A stretch of DNA of 64,000 nucleotides. Source: Caballeronia sp. M1242. Its GTDB lineage: Bacteria > Pseudomonadota > Gammaproteobacteria > Burkholderiales > Burkholderiaceae. Each line of letters begins with the position of its first letter. Position 1 is the first letter of the stretch. The DNA lies in contig NZ_CP071132.1 of assembly GCF_017220215.1 (NCBI RefSeq), positions 496,001 to 560,000 of the forward strand, written 5' to 3'. Both the position numbers and the translations under genes were made by a program. This document shows positions 18,204-27,317 of the stretch, piece after piece. Below the pieces are notes generated by a model. It did not search any database. It was not told where the DNA came from and saw nothing but the letters and a program-made list of their open reading frames with translations.

Positions 18204-18769
18204 TGTCGTAGCGGGACGTGCGCCGCGTTGGACGCGGCGTGCTCAGTTGTTTCATTGCATCTTTTGTCTTCGCTCCGTTTGGGGCGCTCGCCGCAGCAAT
18301 GCATGCCGAGCAAAACGCTGCTCCTCTTTTGGACTATGCAGATTGCTTAGAGGTCCACATTAAACATCAACGCCGTAGCGTTGCGGGCGTTCAGATGCCA
18401 TCGCTCGCCTTCGTGCCGATAGTCGAAGCGTTGATGAATAAGCCGCTCGGACCATTGAACCGATGCCGCGCCGGCTCGACCAGGATTGCGTGCTGCCTCC
18501 CCAACGAGATGCGTTGGCCGGTCGCGCGTAGCCGTGTTTCTCAATGCGGGCGAAGACTCGAATGCCCTCACCTTCTCGCTGGAAGTGCTCGATGTGCTGA
18601 CGTCGAAGAGTCGTGCACACGCACGTCGTCGCCGGCGCGGGCACGAGCGGCTGCGTCCGCGCGAGCGTCGTGGGCGCGATGCAACGCGGCATCATTCCGT
18701 TGGTGCTGTCGGATTGCGTCCGCGATCGTGCGCTCGCTGCTCACGCATGCGCGCTAAGAGCGTGCAGGC
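18204..18769. other. 566-bp region with no supported gene
   Basis: No frame here has both a ribosome binding site and a recognisable protein. The stretch 18240-18380 is clearly less GC-rich than its surroundings. A minus-strand frame (18347-18571) ending in a HQRFDYRHEGERWHLN-like stretch looks somewhat protein-like, and an overlapping frame carries the preceding part. This could be a decayed gene, but I cannot support it. Confidence 0.3.
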
Positions 18770-19108
18770 TCAGTCGCTTGCCGCCTGCGTCGGCTGCGCG
18801 ACGCAGGTGAACGTCACCGTCGAGGTCTGCTCTTCGAGGGATCGCACGCCGCTCGTCGATTCTGATCTGACGAGGACGCGCTGTGAGCGCTGCTTGCAAT
18901 AGTCGTCGGCGGCGTCCATCGCCCGGTTACGCGCCGTGACCCATGACATGCGCGTGCCGGTGGCCTTGCCCGTGACGGTGAAGACGTTGGGCTGCGGGCC
19001 GGCGGTGACGGCGGTGGTCGTACCGCAGGCCGCGAGCGCCATGCACAAGCCCGCGCTGAGCGCCGCTGCAACGCGCCCGGCGAATGATTGGTGGGATGAA
19101 TGAGGCAT
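18770..19108 (-). CDS. Putative small lipoprotein
   Basis: From the ATG ending at 19108 the product is 112 residues, with a lipoprotein-type signal (GLCMALAAC, Cys about residue 28) followed by GTTTAV and a small domain of about 80 residues. That domain carries a conserved-looking ARNRAMDAADDYCKQRSQRVLV segment and a second Cys near the end. This resembles small outer-membrane lipoproteins that assemble with larger machines, but no family is assigned. A GTG start ten codons earlier is possible. Stands alone. Confidence 0.6.
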   Translation of the reverse strand: MPHSSHQSFAGRVAAALSAGLCMALAACGTTTAVTAGPQPNVFTVTGKATGTRMSWVTARNRAMDAADDYCKQRSQRVLVRSESTSGVRSLEEQTSTVTFTCVAQPTQAASD

Positions 19109-19222
19109 ACGCGTCGTGTCGTGATCTCGATGAGGCACGCATGGTAACGCCGTACGCCGAATCCTTCACGGATCAGACGATTGAAACGATCACGCGGCAC
19201 AGCAGCCGCCCTTCGTCATCGC

Positions 19223-19441
19223 TCAAGACTCGCTGATGCGATCCAGCAGCCGTTGCAGCCGCGCGTGCTGGCACGGCGCGAGACCCGGCGTCGACAGCGC
19301 CTGATCGACGCGCGAGCGCCAGTAAGTCTTAGAAAAGAGCGAGTTCGCGCCATCCAGATTCAGCACCTGTTCGAGATGCGCGATAGCCGCGTCGAGATGA
19401 TTCACGTTATAGGGACGTGTGCCCTGGCGGATGTCTTCCAT
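19223..19441 (-). CDS. Small hypothetical protein, 72 aa
   Basis: The chosen ATG gives MEDIRQGTRPYNVNHLDAAI and a helical protein with a YWRSRVDQAL segment. No signal peptide, no membrane span. An upstream ATG at 19492 would add 17 poorly convincing residues. The mid-protein aromatic residues and varied composition suggest real coding rather than a shadow frame. Function not recognised. Confidence 0.5.
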   Translation of the reverse strand: MEDIRQGTRPYNVNHLDAAIAHLEQVLNLDGANSLFSKTYWRSRVDQALSTPGLAPCQHARLQRLLDRISES

Positions 19442-19567
19442 TGGCGAGATGCGGCCGCGCGTCGTGGAACGCCCGGCGTTCGAGGGGGACAAACGAGGCG
19501 CACGCGAAGCGCCTGCTTCACGCCGCCGTGAACGATGAACGAGGAATGCGTGATCGCGCGAAGGCGA

Positions 19568-20311
19568 TCAATGCATGTGCTGGCCGCCGTTGATCGCGAT
19601 GTTCGCGCCAGTCACGAAGCCCGCATCGTCCGAACACAGGAAAGCGACGAGCGCCGCCACTTCCTCGGGCTTGCCGAGACGGCCCGCCGGAATCTGCGGC
19701 AGAATTTTGGACTCCAGAATGTCCTGCGGAATGGCTGTCACCATCTTGGTGGCGAGATAGCCCGGCGAGATGGTGTTGACGGTCACGCCCTTCTTGGCCA
19801 CTTCCAGCGCGAGCGACTTCGTGAAGCCGTGCATGCCCGCTTTCGCCGCCGCGTAGTTGGTCTGCCCGATCTGCCCTTTCGAGCCATTCACCGACGAGAT
19901 ATTGATGATGCGGCCCCAGCCGCGCGTGACCATCTCCTCGCAGACGGGCTTCGTCATGTTGAACACGGAATCGAGGTTCGTGCGCAGAACGGCGTCCCAG
20001 TTCACCTTCGTCATCTTCTTGAAGGTGGTGTCCTGCGTGATGCCCGCGTTGTTCACGAGAATGCTGATGGGCCCGACTTCGCGCTGAATTTTCGCGATGC
20101 AGTGCTGGCTTGCGTCGTAGTCGGAGACGTCGACGGGATACGCGCGAAACTTGCGACCCTGCCGATCCATGCTGGCGAGCCAGTCGGAGACGATCGTGTT
20201 GCCCGGTGAATGCGTGACGACGACGGCATAGCCCGCGTCGTTCAGCTTGATGCTGATAGCTTCACCGAGGCCGCCCATGCCGCCCGTTACCACTGCAATA
20301 CGCTTAGTCAT
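19568..20311 (-). CDS. phaB: Acetoacetyl-CoA reductase (NADPH)
   Basis: The 247-residue protein is a classical short-chain dehydrogenase with TGGMGGLG at the cofactor site, the NNAG strand motif and the active-site Ser...Tyr-x-x-x-Lys (SSVNGSKGQIGQTNYAAAK). Length and the ending VTGANIAINGGQHMH match PhaB, which makes (R)-3-hydroxybutyryl-CoA for polyhydroxybutyrate. It lies 133 bp downstream of phaA on the same strand. No phaC synthase is present in the window. AGAGGA is visible before the ATG. Confidence 0.95.
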   Translation of the reverse strand: MTKRIAVVTGGMGGLGEAISIKLNDAGYAVVVTHSPGNTIVSDWLASMDRQGRKFRAYPVDVSDYDASQHCIAKIQREVGPISILVNNAGITQDTTFKKMTKVNWDAVLRTNLDSVFNMTKPVCEEMVTRGWGRIINISSVNGSKGQIGQTNYAAAKAGMHGFTKSLALEVAKKGVTVNTISPGYLATKMVTAIPQDILESKILPQIPAGRLGKPEEVAALVAFLCSDDAGFVTGANIAINGGQHMH

Positions 20312-20444
20312 GCTAATAGTCCTCTCAGGTTCTATGGTGCTCGAATGCCTCCCGGGGGCGCGCTTGTAGTGTAGGTGTGGTGCGCGGAGCCGGGATGTGT
20401 TGCCCGTCGATGCCCGTCGATACCAACTCTGCGGGCGATGTACG

Positions 20445-21626
20445 TTACAGCCGCTCGACCGCCAGCGCGACGCCCATGCCGCCGCCGATGCACAGCGACG
20501 CCAGGCCCTTCTTCGCATCGCGCTTCTGCATTTCATGCAGCAGCGTGACCAGAATGCGGCAGCCCGATGCGCCGATCGGATGCCCGATCGCGATCGCCCC
20601 GCCGTTCACGTTGATCTTTTCCTGATCCCAGCCCATCTGCTTGTGCACCGCGAGCGCCTGCGCGGCGAACGCTTCATTGATCTCCATCAGGTCGAGATCG
20701 TCGATGCTCCAGCCCGCGCGTTCCAGACAGCGCTTCGATGCCGGCACCGGACCCATGCCCATGATCTTCGGATCGACGCCCGCGCTCGCGTACGCCTTGA
20801 TGCGCGCGAGCGGCGTGAGACCCAGCGCTTCGGCCTTCTTCGCCGACATCACGACCACCGCCGCCGCGCCGTCATTGATGCCCGATGCGTTGGCCGCCGT
20901 CACCGTGCCTTCTTTCGAGAACGCGGGCTTCAGTCCCGCGAGCGATTCGGCCGTGACGCCGTGGCGCACGAATTCATCGGTGGCGAACTGGATGGGCTCG
21001 CCTTTGCGCTGCGGAATGGACACCGGCACGATTTCGTCGTTGAAGCGGCCGCTCTTCTGAGCAGCTTCCGCCTTGTTCTGCGAAAGCGCCGCGAACGCGT
21101 CCTGCGCTTCGCGCGTGATCCCGTATTCCTTCGCGACGTTCTCGGCCGTCGTGCCCATGTGGTAGTTGTTATAGACGTCCCATAGGCCATCGACGATCAT
21201 CGAGTCGATCAGCTTCGCATCGCCCATCCGGAAGCCGTCGCGCGAGCCGGGCAGCACGTGCGGCGCGGCGCTCATGTTCTCCTGGCCGCCCGCGACGATG
21301 ATCTCGGAATCGCCCGCGATGATCGCGTTGGCCGCGAGCATCACTGCCTTGAGTCCCGAGCCGCAAACTTTGTTGATCGTCATGCCGGGGACCATCTCCG
21401 GCAAGCCGGCCTTGATAACCGACTGGCGCGCGGGGTTCTGCCCCGAGCCCGCGGTCAGCACCTGACCCAGAATGACTTCGCTGATTTGCTCGGGCTTTAG
21501 ACCCGCGCGTTCGAGCACCGCGCGAATCACCGTCGCGCCCAGTTCCGGCGCTGCGATCTTCGCAAGCGAGCCGCCGAATTTGCCGACCGCGGTGCGCGCG
21601 GCCGATACGATCACTACGTCATTCAT
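20445..21626 (-). CDS. phaA: Acetyl-CoA acetyltransferase (beta-ketothiolase)
   Basis: The ATG ending at 21626 has GAGGA six bases upstream and gives 393 residues, the standard PhaA length. Active-site residues are visible: nucleophilic Cys at about 88 (NKVCGSGLK), His in GGAIAIGHPIGASG and the late Cys in CIGGGMG. It condenses two acetyl-CoA to acetoacetyl-CoA, the substrate for the adjacent PhaB. Cytoplasmic, tetrameric in the family. Probably co-transcribed with phaB. Confidence 0.95.
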   Translation of the reverse strand: MNDVVIVSAARTAVGKFGGSLAKIAAPELGATVIRAVLERAGLKPEQISEVILGQVLTAGSGQNPARQSVIKAGLPEMVPGMTINKVCGSGLKAVMLAANAIIAGDSEIIVAGGQENMSAAPHVLPGSRDGFRMGDAKLIDSMIVDGLWDVYNNYHMGTTAENVAKEYGITREAQDAFAALSQNKAEAAQKSGRFNDEIVPVSIPQRKGEPIQFATDEFVRHGVTAESLAGLKPAFSKEGTVTAANASGINDGAAAVVVMSAKKAEALGLTPLARIKAYASAGVDPKIMGMGPVPASKRCLERAGWSIDDLDLMEINEAFAAQALAVHKQMGWDQEKINVNGGAIAIGHPIGASGCRILVTLLHEMQKRDAKKGLASLCIGGGMGVALAVERL

Positions 21627-22269
21627 CTTCAATCCTCGTTGAACAGCAGAACTCGTGAATCACGGTTTTCATGCGCTTCGTTCGCGCAATCAATCACGCG
21701 TTTTCGATGCAAACGACGGTGCCCATTTACATGGGCTTTTAATTAGACTCTCAGGTCGACAACGGCCTTCTCCCGATTGCGTCGATGCGCGGAAAATACG
21801 CAAACGCAAGTCCGCCGCATACAATGTTGCACGCGATAATCTCGTCCGGTCGGGGAAGTAAGTCAGGGCGTGCGCTTGTGCGCCGCACCAATCAGAAGTC
21901 ATTCTAAACGCAAAAGATCGACAAAAGTTTTCATATTCCTAGGTGATAACCCTAGTTACGGTAAGATATTCCGCACCAAAGATGCGCGTAGTTTGCTCGA
22001 ATGTCGAACGCCCGTGCAATAAATCTGCTGTTTAGCAGGGGAAATTGTGCGCTAGTCTGATGAAGCTTTGTGAAAGCTTTGGTCGCCCTCGCGGGCTGAA
22101 GCTCAGTCGGCAGGCGCGTACAGCGCCAGCCGTTCCTTCAGGCATCGGACCACTTCAATGCCACCTTTCATTATCTGCTTAGTATTAGCGCATTTTGTCC
22201 AAGTCAAACAGCCAACATGTAACGTCGTTATGACGTGTCGATGTATCGCGGCGATTTGCCGCTACTGGC
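21627..22269. other. 643-bp AT-richer intergenic region
   Basis: This gap is markedly less GC-rich than the rest of the window. It holds the phaAB promoter (minus strand) and the end of the P450 transcript. Small inverted repeats are visible, such as CTAGG-N7-CCTAG at 21939-21955 and GGCGATTT/AAATCGCC at 22250-22279 spanning the P450 stop. A 22-codon minus-strand frame (22103-22171) starts with ATG but has no recognised homology. No gene is supported. Confidence 0.4.
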
Positions 22270-24606
22270 TTAAATCGCCAATACCAGTTTGATACCTTTG
22301 GCTCGCGAACAACACGCCATCATTCTCGTATTGGTTACTCGTTCTTCTTTAGTCAATACGACGTCGCGATGATCGACTTCACCGTCGAGCACGCGAATCT
22401 CGCACGAACCGCATAGTCCTTCTTCGCAATCGCTTTGAATATCGATATTCGCGCGCCTAAGCGTGGCGAGAAGCGTCTGATCGGGCGGAACGGTCAACGT
22501 CAGACCCGAATCCCGCAGTTCGACTTCGAATGCGTGCTCACTGGACGGGTCCAGCGCGCCCAGCGTGGATTCGAAATGTTCGATCTTCAACGCGCCTTCG
22601 GGCCACCGGGCGCTTGCGGTCGAAAGCGCGTCCATCATGCGCGCCGGGCCGCAAGCATAGACTTGCGTGCCCGCCTCGATGCGAAGCGCCGTGAAGTCGT
22701 TGCGCGCGCCCTCCTCCGACATGTACACGCGCAGCCGTTCGCCATGCAGCGCGCGCAGGTCGTCGAGAAAAGCCATCGACGCGCGGCTGCGGCCGCTGTA
22801 GTGAATCTCATAGTCGATGCCGTGCTCGCGCGCGTGACGCGCCATCGCGCTGATCGGCGTGATGCCGATGCCGCCGGCAATCAGCACGAGCCTGCGCGCA
22901 GCAGGATCGAGCCGGAAGTGATTGCGCGGCCCGCGAATGCGCCAGTGCGCGCCCGGCTTCACGTTGTCGTGTACCCATGCCGAGCCGCCGCGGCTCGCGG
23001 TCTCGCGCAACACGGCGATCTCGTAGGCGGCCGGATCGGCCGGATCGCCGCAGAGCGAATACTGCCGTGAGAGGCCGCTGTCGCCGCAGATGACGTCGAT
23101 ATGCGAGCCCGGCGTCCAGCGCGGCAGCGCGCGGCCGTCGGCGCCTACGAGACGCACGCGCGCGATGCGATCCGCGCACATCGACACCGACTCGACGATC
23201 ACCGCGCGGCTCACCGCATGCGACGACGGCTCGCCGATGCGCACCGTCGCGCGCGGCTCGCGCACCGACGGATTCGTGCGCTCGGGGTTCAGCGCGGGGT
23301 CCCATTCGACGTAGAGATGCTCGGGCCCGCGAAACGACGTGTTCGGCACGTACGTGAAGCGCTGCTCGGCGAGGCGCATGTGCGGCAGGCGGCGCGTCAG
23401 TTCGTCGAGAAAAATCTGCATCTCCATGCGCGCGAGATTCTTGCCCATGCACTGATGTGCGCCGTAGCCGAACGTCAGCTGATCGCTGGCATTTTCTCGG
23501 CGGATGTCGAAGAGATCGGCGTCCGCGAATTGATGCGAGTCATGGTTGGCGGATGACGTCACGATCAACAGCTTCGCGCCCGCCGGAATGTCGATGCCGC
23601 CGATTTTCACGTCGCGCGTCGCGAGCCGCCGCCACGCCGCGACCGATCCGTTGTGCCGCAGGCATTCTTCGACCGCGTTCGGAATCAGGCTCGGGTCTTC
23701 GCAGATGTCGCGCCACGCCTGGCCGTGTTGCAGCAGCAGCTTGATCGCGTTGGCGGCCGCGTTGGCCGTGGTCTCGTGCGCCGCGACGATGCCGGCCATC
23801 ATCATCGAATGCAGGTACGAGTCCGTAACCACGTCGGGCAGTGTCTGCTGCTTGCGAATGCCGTACTGCATCCAGCCGGGGCCGGACGGGTCCTCGCGCA
23901 TCTTGTCGAGCACCTTGCCCGCGTACTGCCAGAACTTGCCGACCGCGTGCGCGACCGCGACCTGCTCCTCCGGCTTCGGGCGGCCCCACGTATTCACCGT
24001 ATGCGCGATGGAGTATTCGCGCAGCGTGTCCATGTCCTCCTCGGGCACACCGAGAAAGTGCAGCGCGACGGTCAGCGGCACTTCCCACAGCATCTGATCG
24101 ACGAGATCGGCGCGGCCATCGTCGATGAAACGATCGACATATTCGCGCGTGAGTGCGCGCACCATCGGCTCGTGATGCGCGAGCGCCTCGGGCGTGAACG
24201 GGTCCATCAGCGCGCGACGGCGCGGCATGTGCGCAGGTTCGTCCTCGTTGACGAGCGTGCGGTTGAGCGCGAAACCGTACGACGCGAGCACCGCGTTCGC
24301 TTCCGGCCCGGTCGGCGTGATCTTTTCCAGCGCGATCGACGGGCTGAACGTGAGGTTGTCGCGAAAGATCGCCTTGATGTCGTCGTAGCGCGTGACGACC
24401 CAGTAACCGAGCTTCGGGCTGTAGAACACCGGCTCCTCTTCGCGCGCCCAGCGCACGTACTCGGGCGGGTCTTGCTGATAGCCGTCGCTGAACGGATCGA
24501 AATCCGCGGCGCGCGCGCTCACCGGGCAGCCGTTCGGCGCGGTCGAATGGAAAGGGCATTGCGTCGCGGGTGTCGTCCCGGTTGTCGCGGTGTTTGCGTC
24601 GGTCAT
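22270..24606 (-). CDS. Self-sufficient cytochrome P450 fused to PDR-type reductase (CYP116B-like)
   Basis: One 778-residue chain joins a P450 (residues about 1-440) to an FMN/NAD(P)H reductase and a C-terminal 2Fe-2S ferredoxin. Visible P450 marks are the I-helix AGIVAAHETT (271-280), ExxR at 314-317 and heme ligand Cys386 in FGYGAHQCMGKNLAR. The reductase shows RQYSLCG and IAGGIGITPISAM. The ferredoxin shows CEEGLCGSC (727-735) and a late CC near 765. This order defines class VII catalytically self-sufficient P450s that monooxygenate aromatics, alkanes or thiocarbamates. Follows the DLH-like gene by 32 bp. Start supported by GAGGAG. Substrate unknown. Confidence 0.93.
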   Translation of the reverse strand: MTDANTATTGTTPATQCPFHSTAPNGCPVSARAADFDPFSDGYQQDPPEYVRWAREEEPVFYSPKLGYWVVTRYDDIKAIFRDNLTFSPSIALEKITPTGPEANAVLASYGFALNRTLVNEDEPAHMPRRRALMDPFTPEALAHHEPMVRALTREYVDRFIDDGRADLVDQMLWEVPLTVALHFLGVPEEDMDTLREYSIAHTVNTWGRPKPEEQVAVAHAVGKFWQYAGKVLDKMREDPSGPGWMQYGIRKQQTLPDVVTDSYLHSMMMAGIVAAHETTANAAANAIKLLLQHGQAWRDICEDPSLIPNAVEECLRHNGSVAAWRRLATRDVKIGGIDIPAGAKLLIVTSSANHDSHQFADADLFDIRRENASDQLTFGYGAHQCMGKNLARMEMQIFLDELTRRLPHMRLAEQRFTYVPNTSFRGPEHLYVEWDPALNPERTNPSVREPRATVRIGEPSSHAVSRAVIVESVSMCADRIARVRLVGADGRALPRWTPGSHIDVICGDSGLSRQYSLCGDPADPAAYEIAVLRETASRGGSAWVHDNVKPGAHWRIRGPRNHFRLDPAARRLVLIAGGIGITPISAMARHAREHGIDYEIHYSGRSRASMAFLDDLRALHGERLRVYMSEEGARNDFTALRIEAGTQVYACGPARMMDALSTASARWPEGALKIEHFESTLGALDPSSEHAFEVELRDSGLTLTVPPDQTLLATLRRANIDIQSDCEEGLCGSCEIRVLDGEVDHRDVVLTKEERVTNTRMMACCSRAKGIKLVLAI

Positions 24607-24638
24607 CGGGTTCGTCTCCTCATTTATATATGTATGTG

Positions 24639-25790
24639 TCAGACCGGCTTTCCTTCGCTCGATGCCCAGTTGCGCATCAGCGTGTTGCTCGGCAACGTCT
24701 CGTCGATCATCTTCCGCGCCGTTTCGCGACCGGCGACAGGCAAGCCGGTCGGATCGAGCACGCCGATCTGCACCAGCACCGACGCCTGATCCCAGTAGAT
24801 GTGTTCGTTATAGAGCTTGTCGCCGCGAAAGCGGACCACCGCGAGCATCGGCACTTCGAAATAGCGGCCCGTGGGCGCGAGGCCCGGCAGCAGCCAGTCG
24901 ATCTCGCGGTCATGCGTCGCGCAAAACACGAATTCGTCGACGATCCGGTCCGCGCCGATCGTGCGCGAGACCGGGATCAGCTTTGTGTCGGCCGGATTCG
25001 AATGGACGAAGTGGTATCGGTAGAAGCGTTTGAGCTCGTCGTATCCGACGCCGCCCGTCATCGTCGGCACATGATTGACGTACGGCTCGGCGACCATGGT
25101 CGGCATGACGGCGTCGACGTCGCGCGTCGCGAATTCGAAGTAGCAGTGCTGTTCCCACAGGCGGTCGAGGTCGTAGACCGGACCGAGCACCTCGCGCAGC
25201 AAGCCGAGCGTGCGCGAGTACGCCATCAGCGCGGCAGGTTTGTCGTACGGCGAGTCGGCGGATGCGGCGGGCACGGCGAAACCGGACGCGCAGCCGCTAT
25301 ATATATAGCGCTGTATCTGTGGCTTGCCGGCGAAGGCGTCGCTGGCTTGCGTTCCCGTGAAATGGAAGACCATCGGGCAGCGGATGGTGCGCAGGTCGTC
25401 GAGGCAGGCGGCGAGGTCGTCGGGATAGTAAGCGACCGCGCAGTCGATGTCCGCGTTCGCCGCGGCCTGCACCGCTAGCCGTCCGCCTGCGCCGAAGCCG
25501 ACCGCGCCCACTTTGCCAGCATGTTCCGGCAGCGCGCGCAGGGCTTCGATGATTGCCGCCAGGTTTTCCATCGACACGCCGCCCCGCAGCTCGCGCCCCG
25601 CCAAGTCGGGCGCCAGCACGACATAGCCCTCTTCGGCGAAACGGTCGGCGGTCGATTGCGCGAAGTCGTCGAGGCCTGCGGCATCGTGCAACAGCAGCAG
25701 TCCCGGTCCCGAGCCTTGCGCCGGGCGCGTCACGTACGCGCGAATCGGGCCGCCTTCGCGGGCGGCGATGTCGATGAAAGTCCCAGCCAT
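24639..25790 (-). CDS. Dienelactone-hydrolase-like domain fused to NTF2/SnoaL-like domain
   Basis: Residues 1 to about 215 follow the dienelactone hydrolase fold (GLLLLHDAAGL, YVVLAPDLAGRE, VGAVGFGAGGRLA). Residues 225-383 resemble an NTF2/SnoaL-type barrel, with a YFEFATRDVDAVMPTMV opening. The nucleophile elbow reads GFGAG, with Gly100 where Cys or Ser is needed, and the usual catalytic His before GF is Ser169. The hydrolase half is therefore probably non-catalytic, or uses different chemistry. It sits 32 bp before the P450 and 24 bp after the Nramp gene, all on one strand, so a shared pathway is likely. Confidence 0.75.
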   Translation of the reverse strand: MAGTFIDIAAREGGPIRAYVTRPAQGSGPGLLLLHDAAGLDDFAQSTADRFAEEGYVVLAPDLAGRELRGGVSMENLAAIIEALRALPEHAGKVGAVGFGAGGRLAVQAAANADIDCAVAYYPDDLAACLDDLRTIRCPMVFHFTGTQASDAFAGKPQIQRYIYSGCASGFAVPAASADSPYDKPAALMAYSRTLGLLREVLGPVYDLDRLWEQHCYFEFATRDVDAVMPTMVAEPYVNHVPTMTGGVGYDELKRFYRYHFVHSNPADTKLIPVSRTIGADRIVDEFVFCATHDREIDWLLPGLAPTGRYFEVPMLAVVRFRGDKLYNEHIYWDQASVLVQIGVLDPTGLPVAGRETARKMIDETLPSNTLMRNWASSEGKPV

Positions 25791-25814
25791 GTCAGGCGTC
25801 TCCGGAGTCGTCGG

Positions 25815-27152
25815 TCAGGAAAGCAGCGTATCGGCAAGCAGCTTCACATTCAACACGACAATCACGCCGGCGACCAGCCACGCGAGCGCCGCCAGCCATC
25901 GACCGATGACGAAGACGCCCATTTTCTGGCGGTCGGACACGAAGCGCACGAGCGGCACGACGGCGAACGGCAGCTGCATCGACAGGATCACTTGGCTCAA
26001 AACGAGGAGTTGGCCGGTGGCTTTTTCGCCGTAGATCGCGGTGACGGCGATCACGGGCGTAATGGCGATCGATCGCGTCAGGAGGCGGCGCGCCCAGTTC
26101 GGCAGGCGCAGCTGGAGGAAGCCTTCCATCACGATTTGCCCGGCGAGCGTGGCCGTGACCGTCGAATTCAGACCGGAGGCGAGCAGCGCGACCGCGAACA
26201 AGGTCGACGCGATGCCGAGACCGAGCAGCGGCGACAGGAGATGGAACGCGTCGGCGATTTCCGCCACCTGATCGTGACCGCTGCTATGAAAGACGGCCGC
26301 CGCCACGACGAGGATTGCGGCGTTGATGAACAGCGCGAGCGTCAGCGCGAGGGTGCTGTCGATCGTCGCCCAGCGGATGGCGTCGCGGCGCGCATCTACC
26401 GAAGCGCCATAGGCGCGCGTCTGCACGACCGAAGAATGCAGATACAGGTTGTGCGGCATGACCGTCGCGCCGAGAATGCCGATCGCGAGGTACAGCATCT
26501 CGCGGTTCGCGACGATTTGCGGGGACGGCACGAAGCCGCGCAGCACCTGCGCGACCGGCGGCGCCGCCGCGGCGATCTGCAACGCAAAGCAGACCGCGAT
26601 GACGGCCAGCAGCGCGATGACGAATGCTTCGAGGAAACGGAAGCCTCTGTTGACGAGGAGCAGCAGTAGAAAGGCGTCGAGCGCGGTGATCAGCGCGCCC
26701 AGCACGAGCGGGATGTCGAACAGCAGCTTTAGCGCGATGGCGGTGCCGATGACTTCGGCGAGATCGCACGCGATGATCGCCATTTCGCACGCTAACCACA
26801 GCGCCAGATTGACTGGCCGCGAGTAATGGTCGCGGCATGCCTGCGCGAGGTCGCGGCCCGTCGCGACGCCGAGCCGGACGGCCAGTGCCTGCAGCAGGAT
26901 CGCCATGAGGTTCGACAAGAGGATGACCGCGAGCAACGTGTAGCCGAAGCGCGATCCGCCTGCGATATCTGTCGCCCAGTTGCCGGGATCCATGTAGCCG
27001 ACCGAGATCATGTAGCCGGGTCCTGCGAACGCAAGGAGTCGCCGAAACCAACTGCCGCCGACCGGCACTCGCACCGACGCGTGGACCTCCGGCAAGCTCG
27101 GGCGCACATCGTCCGGTCGAGCATCTTTGTCCGCGGGGCGAGGGTCGCGCAT
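25815..27152 (-). CDS. mntH: Nramp-family divalent metal transporter
   Basis: The 445-residue membrane protein has about 11 hydrophobic segments. The TM1 metal motif is DPGNWATD and the TM6 motif MPHNLYLHS, both diagnostic of proton-coupled Mn2+/Fe2+ importers. I took the ATG ending at 27152, nine bases after GGAGG, over a GTG two codons earlier. It heads a three-gene minus-strand row with the DLH-like and P450 genes (24- and 32-bp gaps). Metal preference (Mn or Fe) is not decided by sequence. An inverted repeat lies in its promoter region. Confidence 0.93.
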   Translation of the reverse strand: MRDPRPADKDARPDDVRPSLPEVHASVRVPVGGSWFRRLLAFAGPGYMISVGYMDPGNWATDIAGGSRFGYTLLAVILLSNLMAILLQALAVRLGVATGRDLAQACRDHYSRPVNLALWLACEMAIIACDLAEVIGTAIALKLLFDIPLVLGALITALDAFLLLLLVNRGFRFLEAFVIALLAVIAVCFALQIAAAAPPVAQVLRGFVPSPQIVANREMLYLAIGILGATVMPHNLYLHSSVVQTRAYGASVDARRDAIRWATIDSTLALTLALFINAAILVVAAAVFHSSGHDQVAEIADAFHLLSPLLGLGIASTLFAVALLASGLNSTVTATLAGQIVMEGFLQLRLPNWARRLLTRSIAITPVIAVTAIYGEKATGQLLVLSQVILSMQLPFAVVPLVRFVSDRQKMGVFVIGRWLAALAWLVAGVIVVLNVKLLADTLLS

Positions 27153-27246
27153 GGGCACGGGCCTCCGTAAGGCGCTTGTCAGTGGACGAATATGCGCCGG
27201 GCGTCATAAAGATACAAGCCTTGGGGCAGCTGTTTGCGTCGAGTAT

Positions 27247-27264
27247 TGATAATCTTACTTATCA
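27247..27264. promoter_or_regulatory. Inverted repeat upstream of mntH, possible Fur/MntR-like site
   Basis: TGATAA-N6-TTATCA is a perfect 6-base-arm repeat in the 165-bp gap between mntH (minus) and the recombinase (plus). Its GATAA/TTATC halves recall part of a Fur box, which would make sense for a metal importer. It could equally serve the recombinase or par genes. Confidence 0.3.
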
Positions 27265-27317
27265 GATGTAGCGATTTTCGTTGTCAAATTCGGACTGAGT
27301 TGATAACCTCGCGCCAA

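Noticed and set aside
18347..18571. Possible decayed gene on the minus strand
   Set aside because: Some protein-like stretches, but no start signal, no recognised family, and alternative frames are equally open.
22103..22171. 22-codon minus-strand frame
   Set aside because: Too short, with no ribosome binding site or match that I recognise.
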